Of a stretch of 9,069 nucleotides of DNA, positions 1 to 7,427 are shown one piece after another (the stretch's first letter is position 1; each line of letters starts with the position of its first letter). Origin of the DNA: Candidatus Puniceispirillum sp. Lineage in GTDB: Bacteria; Pseudomonadota; Alphaproteobacteria; Puniceispirillales; Puniceispirillaceae. Under the pieces are notes generated by a model. It ran no database searches and was not told the origin of the DNA. It was given only the letters and a program-made list of their open reading frames with translations. Both the position numbers and the translations under genes were made by a program. The stretch spans positions 1-9,069 of the forward strand of contig JADHLR010000063.1 in assembly GCA_016780525.1 (NCBI GenBank), read 5' to 3'.

Positions 1-87
1 AGCATCATAGCTGGCAATCAGCAGCTTTATCGCCGCGGCGATTTTGGCTGTCTGGTTCTGATCGCTATTTTGGTCTTGCGGCTGCAT
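1..87 (-). CDS. Start of an unrecognised protein, cut by the window edge
   Basis: Only the first 29 residues are visible, beginning MQPQDQNSDQNQTAK and ending LLIASYDA at the edge. The start is well supported: an AAGGAG ribosome binding site (forward 94-99) lies 6 nt before the ATG. The first 13 residues are rich in Gln, Asn and Asp and look like a flexible polar tail. They are followed by a stretch rich in Ala, Ile and Leu that could begin a helix. There is no signal peptide. The gene follows panC on the same strand after a 91-bp gap that contains a small hairpin, so it may or may not belong to the pan transcript. The visible part is too short to assign a family. Confidence 0.6.
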   Translation of the reverse strand, partial: MQPQDQNSDQNQTAKIAAAIKLLIASYDA

Positions 88-106
88 GCAGTGCTCCTTC
101 ACTTAA

Positions 107-125
107 AGGCATCATCATCATGCCT
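107..125 (-). terminator. Small hairpin after panC, possible weak terminator
   Basis: The stem is a perfect 6-bp AGGCAT/ATGCCT inverted repeat with a 7-nt loop. It lies 53 nt past the panC stop. On the minus strand the stem is followed by TTTAAG, so the U-run is very short. It sits just before the ribosome binding site of the next gene. It could therefore be a weak terminator, a structure affecting that gene's translation, or chance. Confidence 0.25.
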
Positions 126-178
126 GATCTGCCCATTATTGAGGGGCTGAACAAAAAGCACAAATCATAAAATCACCC

Positions 179-1012
179 TCACAGGGCGTAATTATCGATC
201 AAGCGCGTTGTGCCAAGCCAGATGGCAGCGAAAATCCGACAATTCGGCACGAGTTTTTCTGCTGGCTGCAGATTGACTGAATGGCGTAGGTCAAAATAGT
301 CAATCTTGCCAAAGCCAGCTTTGACCAGCCTTGTTTTGGCACTGGTCAAGGCCGCATCAACTGGCGTGCCTTTGGCAATCTGATTGGCGGTTTTCTGCAT
401 TTCGGCATAAAGCGATGGTGCTAATTTGCGGTTGGCGGCGCTTAGATACAGATTGCGCGACGATAATGCCAAACCATCGGCTTCGCGAATTATTGGCTGC
501 GCTAGAATTGTGATGTTCAGATCGAGATCGCGAACCATTTGCCGGATTACCGCTAGCTGTTGGTAATCTTTTTCACCAAAAATCGCGAAATTGGCAGGGA
601 TGTGGGTGAATAGTTTCAAAACAATTGTGGCAACGCCGGTAAAAAAATGTGGCCTTGTCTGGCCTTCCATGGCCAGCGCAACACCAGCTGGAACAATGCT
701 GGTGGCATGACCATCATCATACATATTGGCAGGCGCATAAATGGCATCACAGCCGCCAGCCGCAGTGATCGCCGCGCAATCGGCATCAAGCGTACGGGGA
801 TAGTGATCAAAATCCTCACCAGCACTAAATTGCGTGGGGTTTACATAAATGCTGACAATCACGCGATTGGCGGTTTTGCGTGCTGCGGCAATTAGCGCAA
901 GATGACCTTGGTGAATGCTTCCCATTGTTGGCACAAGACAAACCGTTTCACCCGCCGCTTGCCAGGCAATTGTGGCGGCGGTCATTTCGGCTTTGCTATG
1001 TAGAATCTTCAT
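179..1012 (-). CDS. panC: Pantothenate synthetase (pantoate--beta-alanine ligase)
   Basis: PanC is a cytosolic enzyme that joins D-pantoate to beta-alanine using ATP, through a pantoyl-adenylate intermediate. This is the last step to pantothenate (vitamin B5). Family motifs appear in order: VPTMGSIHQGH (about residues 27-37, containing the HxGH nucleotidylyl-transferase signature), VNPTQF, FGEKDYQQL, and GLALSSRN, which corresponds to the KMSKS-like loop. The length of 277 residues is close to E. coli PanC. The frame is open up to 1084, but that extension overlaps panB and matches nothing in the family. The ATG giving MKILHS fits the normal N-terminus. Its ribosome binding site (CAGGG) is weak. 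It starts 19 bp after the panB stop on the same strand, which indicates a panB-panC operon and coupled expression. Confidence 0.96.
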   Translation of the reverse strand: MKILHSKAEMTAATIAWQAAGETVCLVPTMGSIHQGHLALIAAARKTANRVIVSIYVNPTQFSAGEDFDHYPRTLDADCAAITAAGGCDAIYAPANMYDDGHATSIVPAGVALAMEGQTRPHFFTGVATIVLKLFTHIPANFAIFGEKDYQQLAVIRQMVRDLDLNITILAQPIIREADGLALSSRNLYLSAANRKLAPSLYAEMQKTANQIAKGTPVDAALTSAKTRLVKAGFGKIDYFDLRHSVNLQPAEKLVPNCRIFAAIWLGTTRLIDNYAL

Positions 1013-1031
1013 CAATATGCCCTGCCTGAGA

Positions 1032-1841
1032 TCAGGTCGTTTTCGGCCAGAAAAGATGATCCTTGGTTGGAAAGCTGCCATCAATTACCGCGGCGCGATA
1101 GCCAGCCGCAGCGGTGCCAATATCATCTTGAAGATTGGCAAATTTCCGAACGAATTTCGGGGTAAAGGCGTCATATAGCCCAAGCACATCTTCGGTCACA
1201 AGAATTTGCCCATCACAAACCGCCGAGGCACCAATACCGATTGTTGGCACGGCGCAAGATTGGGCAATTGACGCGGCCACTGGTTCGATTATCCCCTCCA
1301 TAACGATGCCAAAAACTCCGGCCTCGACGAGAGCATTAGCATCTTTATGAAGCTGGTTTGCTTCTTCCTCGCTGCGACCGGTAATGCGAAACGCCGCCCC
1401 TGCAACAGCGTGCTGAGGCAACAGGCCGATGTGACCAAGCACTGGAATGCCCGAATCCACAAGACACTTAACATGGGGAGCAAGATCAGTGCCGCCTTCC
1501 AGCTTCACCGCGTCAGCCCCGGTCTTTGACATAATTTCGTTAGCACTCGCCAATGCCTGCGCTGGACTATTTTCATAGCTGCCAGCAGGCAGGTCAATTA
1601 CGACAATTGATGATTTGCGCCGCCGCATGACGGCTTCACCATGCCGGATCATCATATCAAGATCAGCATTTTGCGTTGTGTCCATGCCGTAGATCACCAT
1701 CGCCACAGAGTCACCAACAAGAAGCATATCACAATGCGGATCAAGTGCATGCGCCATCGGAGCGCTATAGGCGGTGAGGCAAACGATTTTGCGCTGGCCC
1801 TTTAGAGCCATAAAATCAGCAATTTGAGGTTTTTCAGGCAT
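1032..1841 (-). CDS. panB: 3-methyl-2-oxobutanoate hydroxymethyltransferase (ketopantoate hydroxymethyltransferase)
   Basis: PanB transfers a hydroxymethyl group from 5,10-methylene-THF to alpha-ketoisovalerate, giving ketopantoate. This is the committed step of pantothenate synthesis. The 269-residue protein aligns along its length with the (beta/alpha)8 PanB family: TAYSAPMA near residue 23, LLVGDS (Asp44), VVIDLP (Asp83), AVKLEGG (Lys113, Glu115), GHIGLLPQ (136-143), VMEG (Glu182), then PTIGIGA and DGQILV. These match the E. coli metal/substrate residues Asp45, Asp84, Lys112 and Glu114 and the base Glu181. The chosen ATG gives MPEKPQIADF, a usual N-terminus, although no strong ribosome binding site precedes it. 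An in-frame ATG at 1868 would add 9 residues. panC follows directly in the same operon. Confidence 0.96.
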   Translation of the reverse strand: MPEKPQIADFMALKGQRKIVCLTAYSAPMAHALDPHCDMLLVGDSVAMVIYGMDTTQNADLDMMIRHGEAVMRRRKSSIVVIDLPAGSYENSPAQALASANEIMSKTGADAVKLEGGTDLAPHVKCLVDSGIPVLGHIGLLPQHAVAGAAFRITGRSEEEANQLHKDANALVEAGVFGIVMEGIIEPVAASIAQSCAVPTIGIGASAVCDGQILVTEDVLGLYDAFTPKFVRKFANLQDDIGTAAAGYRAAVIDGSFPTKDHLFWPKTT

Positions 1842-2006
1842 GGCGGTCGGTCTCGTAGCAGGCAGCATGTGTAATATATCGCCAACAGCGCCCAAGGAAG
1901 GAACAGTTAATTGGGGCAAACCCAAAGCAAAACAATGGGAAATAACTAGCATATATTTGTGGGACGGGCGATAGCTTTTTAAAAGATGCCGTACACGGGT
2001 AGCCGC

Positions 2007-2035
2007 TTGACCTGTCTGTTGTCGATGCCTAGCAT
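2007..2035 (+). promoter_or_regulatory. Possible sigma-70-type promoter of the BKACE gene
   Basis: TTGACC (2007-2012) matches the -35 consensus at 5 of 6 positions. It is followed after 17 bp by TAGCAT (2030-2035), which matches the -10 consensus at 4 of 6. Transcription would start near 2042 and leave a leader of about 65 nt. The elements lie in the 265-bp divergent gap between panB and the BKACE gene. I saw no comparably good promoter for panB on the other strand. This rests on consensus matching only. Confidence 0.4.
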
Positions 2036-2036
2036 C
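2024..2036. repeat. Short inverted repeat overlapping the predicted -10 box
   Basis: GATGC and GCATC arms of 5 bp flank a 3-bp CTA centre, so the repeat covers the proposed -10 hexamer of the BKACE promoter. The position is what an operator for a dimeric repressor would occupy. The arms are short enough to occur by chance. Confidence 0.2.
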
Positions 2037-2106
2037 AACCCTGTATTATCGTCTAGATGCGCTTGCTCTAGCGCTGATTTATTTATTGTTTTTTTCGAGG
2101 ATAACA

Positions 2107-2913
2107 ATGACCCGACCAACAATCATCATGGTGGCACCAAACGGCGCACGCAAAGTGAAAACGGATCACCCCGCTGTGCCGGTAACGATTGACGAGACCA
2201 TTGTCACTGCCAAGGAATGCCATGCGGCTGGTGCTAGTATTCTTCATGCTCATGTGCGTGATGATGCGGGCAAGCACCTGCTCGATGTGGCGCGCTATAG
2301 CAAATTGCTAGATGGTTTGCGCCAAGAGGTGCCGGATATGCTGGTGCAGATTACAACCGAAGCGGTGGGTATCTATACGCCAGGTCAGCAGGCCGATCTG
2401 GTATTTGAGCTAAAGCCTGATTTTGTCTCGGTCGGTTTTCGTGAGATGATTGGCGATAATGGTGAGGCAGCGCGTGCGTTGGCCAGAAATTTCTATCACT
2501 CAAGTCTGGCCGAGCAGATCTGTGTTCAGCATATCCTTTATGATATTGATGACCTGGTTCGATTCCGTGCGGCGATGGGCGACGGTATTTTGCCAGATGC
2601 ACGCCCGCACGTGCTTTTGGTATTGGGCCGGTATAGTGGAAATTTCCAGTCTGATCCGACCGAGATGAAGCCATTTATTGCTGATGGGCTGCCGGATATC
2701 GCGAGCTGGTCAATCTGTGCCTTCGGTCACCGTGAATTTGATGTGATGACGGATGCGATTGCGAATGGTGGCCATTGTCGGGTCGGGTTTGAAAATAACC
2801 TTTATTTAAAGGATGGCAGCCTTGCGCAAGGTAATGCCGATCTGGTGCGCCAGTTGGCCGAAACCTGTCAGCCAGCCAGCCGCGCCGAGACCTTGGCGCT
2901 ATTCGCACTCTAA
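2107..2913 (+). CDS. BKACE-family (DUF849) beta-keto acid cleavage enzyme
   Basis: This family is Zn-dependent TIM-barrel enzymes that react a beta-keto acid with acetyl-CoA, giving acetoacetate and a new acyl-CoA. The founding member is 3-keto-5-aminohexanoate cleavage enzyme (Kce) of lysine fermentation. The visible signature includes APNGARK (residues 10-16), TDHPAVPVT (19-27), AGASILHAHVRD with metal ligands His47 and His49, VSVGFREM, and RVGFENNLYL with the third ligand Glu229. The length is 268 residues. The ATG is preceded by GAGGA (2097-2101) at 5 nt. An upstream in-frame ATG at 2086 lacks a binding site. Compared with Kce as I remember it, Glu14 is Arg15 here and the Asp after the metal Glu is Asn230, so the substrate probably differs. 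The gene stands alone, diverging from panB. The true substrate cannot be read from the sequence. Confidence 0.88.
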   Translation: MTRPTIIMVAPNGARKVKTDHPAVPVTIDETIVTAKECHAAGASILHAHVRDDAGKHLLDVARYSKLLDGLRQEVPDMLVQITTEAVGIYTPGQQADLVFELKPDFVSVGFREMIGDNGEAARALARNFYHSSLAEQICVQHILYDIDDLVRFRAAMGDGILPDARPHVLLVLGRYSGNFQSDPTEMKPFIADGLPDIASWSICAFGHREFDVMTDAIANGGHCRVGFENNLYLKDGSLAQGNADLVRQLAETCQPASRAETLALFAL

Positions 2914-2935
2914 CGGCTATTTTTATATCAGCTGA

Positions 2936-5764
2936 TTATTCCGCAGCCTGCTGCTCCCAAAACTCCATTGGCGGGCAAGCACAAATCAATGCACGGTCGC
3001 CAAGGGCGTTATCAACGCGGTTTACTGGCGGCCAGTATTTGTTGGCCTGATAATTGCCGTCGGGGTCACCCGCTTGCCTGCGGCTGTAGGCATGCGTCCA
3101 ATCATCTGCCATAATGTCATCGGCAGTGTGTGGCGCATTAACCAGAGGATTATCATCACGAGGCCATGTGCCATCGGCAACAGCGCGGATTTCTGCAGCA
3201 ATAGCAATCATCGCATCACAAAACCGGTCAATTTCGGCGCGTGATTCAGACTCGGTTGGTTCAATCATTAATGTGCCAGCAACCGGAAATGACATGGTTG
3301 GGGCATGAAATCCATAGTCAATCAGCCGTTTGGCGATGTCTTCATTGCTAATGCCGGTGGCATCCTGAATTTTCCGGATATCAATGATACATTCATGCGC
3401 AACGCGGCCATGGCACCCGGTATAAAGCAATGGATAGCTATCATTCAGCCGCTTGGCGATATAATTGGCCGATAGAATGGCTGTAGCGGTGGCGTTGGTC
3501 AGCCCATCTGGCCCCATCATGCGGATGTAGGCATAGGTGATCGGCAAAATACCTGCCGAGCCAAACGTGGTCGCACTGACCGCACCGACACCATCAATTG
3601 GTGATCCGGGCAGGAATGGCGCCAAATGTGCCGCAACCCCGATCGGGCCAATGCCCGGCCCACCGCCACCATGCGGGATACAAAAGGTTTTATGAAGGTT
3701 CAGATGGCTGACGTCCGCGCCAAATTCCGGTGGCGCGCAATGACCGACAAGTGCATTTAGGTTTGCACCATCGACATAAACCTGTCCACCAGCAGCATGG
3801 ATGATCGCACAAATATCGGCAATTGCTTCTTCAAACACGCCATGGGTTGACGGATAGGTCACCATCAAAGCGGCAAGATTTTCCTCATATTGGGCGGCTT
3901 TGGTGCGCAGATCATCAAGATCAACATCCCCCGATGCATCACATTTCACCACAACAACTTGCATGCCGGCCATTGCCGCTGAGGCTGGATTGGTGCCATG
4001 CGCGGATGAGGGGATCAGACAGATATTGCGGTGATGATCACCGCGCGACTGGTGATAACGTGAAATCGCCAACAACCCAGCAAATTCGCCCTGCGCGCCG
4101 GAATTTGGCTGCAGTGACATCGCGGCATAGCCGGTGCATTGGCATAGCATCTCTTCCAGCCGTTCGATCATCTCACGATAGCCAACGGTCTGATCATCTG
4201 GTGCAAAAGGGTGGATATTGGCAAATTCTGGCCAAGTAACCGGCATCATTTCGGCGGTGGCGTTCAGCTTCATCGTGCAAGACCCCAGCGGAATCATGCA
4301 ACGGTCTAGCGCCAGATCACGATCTGATAACCGGCGCATATAGCGCAGCATTTCAGTTTCTGAACGGTAGTTGTGAAATACTTCATGCGTCAGAAAGCGG
4401 CTTGTCCGGCCAAGCTCGGCAGGTAGGCTGTTTATCTGATCATCGCCATAGTCGCCGCCAAGCGCCTTAATAATTGCCGTCAAAGCCGCATCATCGATGG
4501 TTTCATCAAAACTTGCGGCTATGGCGCCATCAAGCGGGCGCAGGTTAAACCCAGCTGCAACTGCCGCAGCCATCAATTGATCGCGGTCCTCTGCCGCCTC
4601 AATGACCACAGTGTCAAAGAAAGCCTGATGCCGCAGACTGTGGCCTGCCTTGAGCATGGCGGCAGCAAAGCGGCGTGCCTGACGGTTGCTATGCGCAGCA
4701 ATATTTTGCAGTCCTTCCGGCCCGTGCCAGATCGCATAAAAACCTGCCATAATCGCCAGCAATGCCTGTGCTGTGCAAATATTCGAAGTGGCCTTTTCGC
4801 GGCGAATATGCTGTTCACGCGTTTGCAGGGCGAGCCGATAGGCGGGCCTGCCACGTGCGTCGCGTGAGACCCCAACAAGACGGCCTGGGATCGAGCGTTG
4901 TAATGGCTGGCTGCAGGCAAAATAGGCTGCATGAGGTCCACCAAACCCGAAAGGAACACCAAAGCGCTGGGTGCTGCCAACCACAATATCGGCGCCCATT
5001 TCACCCGGCGGGGTCAGCAGGGTTAATGCTAATAAATCGGCAGATACAACGGCCAGCCCGCCGCAGTCATGGATCGCGTTAATATCGCCGCTGAGGTCAC
5101 GGATTGCGCCGGTAGTGCTGGGATAGCTTAAGAGGCCGCCAAAGCAATCGGCCGCGACTGGCCCGTCTATAACTTTGATATCAATGATGATGCCAAGCGG
5201 CTCAGCGCGGGTTTTCAAAATCGCAATGGTTTGCGGGTGCGTGTCAGGGTCAACGATAAAACGGTTGCCTTTGGGTTTGTGCATCCGGTGCGCCAGCGCC
5301 ATCCCCTCAGCAGCAGCAGTGGCCTCATCAAGCAGTGATCCATTGGCGATATCCATTCCGGTGAGATCCATAACCATTGTCTGAAAATTCAAAATGGCTT
5401 CGAGCCGCCCTTGCGATATCTCCGGCTGGTAGGGCGTATAGGCCGTATACCATGCCGGGTTTTCCAGAATATTACGCTGGATCACTGGCGGCGTGTGGCA
5501 ATTGTAATAGCCCATCCCTATCAACGAGGTTTTGATCTGATTCTTGCTGGCAAGCACCTTTAATTCGGCCAGCATTTCATGTTCCGATAATGCCGGTTGC
5601 AACGCCATTTTGCTCTGGCGCCGGATATTTTCGGGAATCACTGTATCCAGCAATTCGGTTAATGACGAGACACCGACGCTATCAAGCATGGCGTCAATAG
5701 CAGAATCATTAAGGCCAATGTGACGGCTGGCAAAGGCAGCTTGCGGTGGGGGAAGTGGTAACAT
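2936..5764 (-). CDS. gcvP: Glycine dehydrogenase (decarboxylating), single-chain P protein
   Basis: The P protein uses pyridoxal phosphate to decarboxylate glycine and passes the aminomethyl group to lipoylated GcvH. The protein has 942 residues and is the fused form, as in E. coli, not the split gcvPA/gcvPB type. Landmarks: RHIGLND near the N-terminus; GYYNCHTPPVIQRNILENP and WYTAYTPYQPEISQGRLEA in the first half; LGSCTMKLN and PNSGAQGE at mid-protein; NLHKTFCIPHGGGGPG, where Lys692 is the expected PLP lysine; and the C-terminal WPPVNRVDN and GDRALICACPP. The frame is open to 5854. The ATG chosen (MLPLPPPQAAF) has AAAGGA (forward 5771-5776) at 6 nt and gives a normal family N-terminus. It is the third gene of gcvT-gcvH-gcvP and starts 128 bp after gcvH, an unusually wide and structured gap. 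It converges with the BKACE gene. Confidence 0.97.
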   Translation of the reverse strand: MLPLPPPQAAFASRHIGLNDSAIDAMLDSVGVSSLTELLDTVIPENIRRQSKMALQPALSEHEMLAELKVLASKNQIKTSLIGMGYYNCHTPPVIQRNILENPAWYTAYTPYQPEISQGRLEAILNFQTMVMDLTGMDIANGSLLDEATAAAEGMALAHRMHKPKGNRFIVDPDTHPQTIAILKTRAEPLGIIIDIKVIDGPVAADCFGGLLSYPSTTGAIRDLSGDINAIHDCGGLAVVSADLLALTLLTPPGEMGADIVVGSTQRFGVPFGFGGPHAAYFACSQPLQRSIPGRLVGVSRDARGRPAYRLALQTREQHIRREKATSNICTAQALLAIMAGFYAIWHGPEGLQNIAAHSNRQARRFAAAMLKAGHSLRHQAFFDTVVIEAAEDRDQLMAAAVAAGFNLRPLDGAIAASFDETIDDAALTAIIKALGGDYGDDQINSLPAELGRTSRFLTHEVFHNYRSETEMLRYMRRLSDRDLALDRCMIPLGSCTMKLNATAEMMPVTWPEFANIHPFAPDDQTVGYREMIERLEEMLCQCTGYAAMSLQPNSGAQGEFAGLLAISRYHQSRGDHHRNICLIPSSAHGTNPASAAMAGMQVVVVKCDASGDVDLDDLRTKAAQYEENLAALMVTYPSTHGVFEEAIADICAIIHAAGGQVYVDGANLNALVGHCAPPEFGADVSHLNLHKTFCIPHGGGGPGIGPIGVAAHLAPFLPGSPIDGVGAVSATTFGSAGILPITYAYIRMMGPDGLTNATATAILSANYIAKRLNDSYPLLYTGCHGRVAHECIIDIRKIQDATGISNEDIAKRLIDYGFHAPTMSFPVAGTLMIEPTESESRAEIDRFCDAMIAIAAEIRAVADGTWPRDDNPLVNAPHTADDIMADDWTHAYSRRQAGDPDGNYQANKYWPPVNRVDNALGDRALICACPPMEFWEQQAAE

Positions 5765-5845
5765 GATGCGTCCTTTCAAAAATAATGGCCGGCCAGAAAA
5801 ACATGAGCCATTAGTGATGGGCGGTGTTCCCAAATATGCCATTAC

Positions 5846-5863
5846 GCGGCTCAATTAAGCCGC
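5846..5863 (-). promoter_or_regulatory. Hairpin in the gcvH-gcvP gap
   Basis: A perfect 6-bp GC-rich stem (GCGGCT/AGCCGC) with a 6-nt loop lies 29 bp after the gcvH stop. No U-run follows on the minus strand, so it is not a normal intrinsic terminator. A second, weaker inverted repeat (AATGGC 5784-5789 with GCCATT 5807-5812) lies closer to gcvP. The pair could protect an RNA end, mark a processing site or tune gcvP expression relative to gcvH. The role is inferred from position only. Confidence 0.35.
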
Positions 5864-5892
5864 TTGGTAGCGCGGCGATTATGCGTCTCTGT

Positions 5893-6255
5893 CTAGCCAA
5901 TCAATGCGTTATAAGCGTCTTCATCCATCAGTGACTCGAGATCGCCAACATCGCTGACCTTGATCTTGAACAGCCAGTTCTGCATTGCGTTTTCAGGCGT
6001 GATTGCGGCCAGATCATCTAGCAATGCGCTATTCACCTCAGTTATATCCCCGGCAGCAGGGCTGTAGATGTCTGATGCCGCCTTAACCGATTCGAACACC
6101 GCCACCGCATCGCCCTTGCTGACGCTGGTGCCCGTATCGGGCAGTTCGACAAAGACGATATCGCCCAATTGTTCAACAGCATGGGGCGAAATACCAACTG
6201 TGCAGATGTCATCATCTAGCTTGGCCCATTCGTGATCTTCAGAAAATTTCAACAT
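5893..6255 (-). CDS. gcvH: Glycine cleavage system H protein
   Basis: GcvH is the small lipoyl carrier that shuttles the aminomethyl group from GcvP to GcvT and is then reoxidised by dihydrolipoamide dehydrogenase. The protein has 120 residues, close to the usual 125-130. It starts MLKFSEDHEWAKL, the typical H-protein opening. The lipoylation motif is FESVKAASDIYSP (residues 54-66), with Lys58 as the attachment site. A good Shine-Dalgarno AAGGAGG (forward 6262-6268) sits 6 nt before the ATG and is stronger than those of its operon partners, which fits a carrier needed in excess. It starts 30 bp after the gcvT stop, in the same operon. No L-protein or lipoate ligase gene is visible here. Confidence 0.97.
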   Translation of the reverse strand: MLKFSEDHEWAKLDDDICTVGISPHAVEQLGDIVFVELPDTGTSVSKGDAVAVFESVKAASDIYSPAAGDITEVNSALLDDLAAITPENAMQNWLFKIKVSDVGDLESLMDEDAYNALIG

Positions 6256-6285
6256 GATTTGCCTCCTTGTGGCTGAGATGGGTGT

Positions 6286-7395
6286 TTAACCGCGAAAATA
6301 GCGATGTGGAACGATTGGCAAACTAGCCACAGTCATTGGTGTTTCATTGCCCCTCGTGGCGGCAGTTATGATGGTGCCAGTGTCGGCAAGTCCTGCATCA
6401 ACCAAACCAAGCGCGGCTGGCCGGTCAAGGCTTGGCGAAAAGCCGCCAGATGTAATTACGCCAACCTCAACACCGTCATTCAACAGGATGGTACCGTCAC
6501 GCACTGGCCGTGCGCCAGCCGCCAACAGGCCAACAAGGCGCCGCTTTGGCCCATGCGTGAATTCGTCAAGAATGACATCAGCGCCGGGAAAATCGGCCGC
6601 CTCACGCCGTTTCTTTGACAGAGCGAATTTCAGCCCGGCCATCGTCGGGGTAATGGTCTCATCCAATTCATGCCCCCATAGCGGCAGACCAGCCTCAAGC
6701 CGTAATGTATCGCGGGCGCCAAGACCTGCAAGTGTGACCTTACCCGTTGCAATTAATGTCTCAGCGATTTTGACGGCGGCGGCAGCTGGCATTGAAATTT
6801 CAAAGCCATCCTCGCCGGTATAGCCTGATCGCGTTATCACAAGCGGAATTGAATTAAGCTCAAATCGCCGGATATCCATAAAGTGCAGACCGTCCAGATC
6901 AAGGCCGAGGCTGCTCAGCACAGCGCCAGCTTGGGGGCCTTGCAGGGCCAGCAGGGCTTTGTCGTGATGCACATCTATCTTGGTGCTGGCCGATTTGGTT
7001 TCGGCGCCTAGATTCTGGCGCAAGTGATCAATATCATGCTGCGCCCGGCCCGCATTGACGACAAGGTGAAGATTGCCATCGAGGCGAGCCACCATCAGAT
7101 CATCAAGCACGCCACCCGTATCATTTAAAAACAGTGAATAGCGCACCCGCCCTTCGGCAACCGCGCTAATATCGGTTGGTGTTAACCTCTCAAAAAAGGC
7201 GTCTGCACCCGACCCTGATAATTCGACCTGAACCATGTGCGACACGTCAAACAAGCCGGCACCATTGCGGGTCGCAAGATGTTCGGCCTTAATACCTTGC
7301 GCATATTGAACGGGCATATCCCAGCCAGCAAACGGCACCATTCGGGCGCCATTGGCAATATGAAAATCATAGAGTGGGGTTTGTTTTATATCCAC
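6286..7395 (-). CDS. gcvT: Glycine cleavage system T protein (aminomethyltransferase), GTG start
   Basis: GcvT transfers the methylene carbon from aminomethyl-lipoyl GcvH to tetrahydrofolate, making 5,10-methylene-THF and releasing ammonia. With the GTG start the protein has 369 residues, close to E. coli GcvT (364). It shows IKQTPLYDFH (3-12), GARMVPFAGWDMPVQY (16-31), GLFDVSHM (47-54), and RYSLFLNDTGGVLDD (85-99), whose Asp pair includes the expected catalytic/folate-binding Asp. RSGYTGEDGFEI and a GcvT C-terminal domain with GVITSGGFSPSL follow. The frame stays open to an ATG at 7500, but that start lies inside the second riboswitch aptamer. The GTG has AAGGGA (forward 7404-7409) 8 nt upstream and puts the first family motif at residue 3. 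It is the first gene of gcvTHP. Confidence 0.95.
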   Translation of the reverse strand: MDIKQTPLYDFHIANGARMVPFAGWDMPVQYAQGIKAEHLATRNGAGLFDVSHMVQVELSGSGADAFFERLTPTDISAVAEGRVRYSLFLNDTGGVLDDLMVARLDGNLHLVVNAGRAQHDIDHLRQNLGAETKSASTKIDVHHDKALLALQGPQAGAVLSSLGLDLDGLHFMDIRRFELNSIPLVITRSGYTGEDGFEISMPAAAAVKIAETLIATGKVTLAGLGARDTLRLEAGLPLWGHELDETITPTMAGLKFALSKKRREAADFPGADVILDEFTHGPKRRLVGLLAAGARPVRDGTILLNDGVEVGVITSGGFSPSLDRPAALGLVDAGLADTGTIITAATRGNETPMTVASLPIVPHRYFRG

Positions 7396-7403
7396 TGGTC
7401 TAA

Positions 7404-7409
7404 TCCCTT
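7404..7409 (-). promoter_or_regulatory. Ribosome binding site that sets the gcvT GTG start
   Basis: AAGGGA on the minus strand lies 8 nt before the GTG at 7395. It is downstream of the riboswitch and supports the short gcvT start. I found no CCCUU-type segment in the leader that would obviously mask it. Confidence 0.6.
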
Positions 7410-7427
7410 GCTCACACGATAAAAGAT

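Noticed and set aside
1013..1084. N-terminal extension of panC beginning at an ATG at 1084
   Set aside because: It overlaps the 3' end of panB and adds 24 residues not found in PanC. The ATG at 1012 gives the expected N-terminus.
1842..1952. N-terminal extension of panB beginning at 1952
   Set aside because: The 37 extra residues resemble nothing in PanB and fill the divergent intergenic region. The family homology begins just after the ATG at 1841.
3823..4239. 138-residue open frame antisense to gcvP
   Set aside because: It lies wholly inside a well-supported gene, has no recognisable domain, and has a composition that looks like a shadow of the gcvP codons.
4573..5004. 143-residue open frame on the same strand inside gcvP in another frame
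   Set aside because: It is fully contained in gcvP, which is intact across the region, and has no family signature.
5765..5854. N-terminal extension of gcvP beginning at 5854
   Set aside because: The ATG at 5764 has a proper AAAGGA site and matches the family start. The extension runs through the structured gcvH-gcvP gap.
6347..6823. 158-residue open frame antisense to gcvT
   Set aside because: It is rich in Pro, Ser, Ala and Arg, as expected from the reverse complement of GC-rich coding sequence, and lies wholly inside gcvT.
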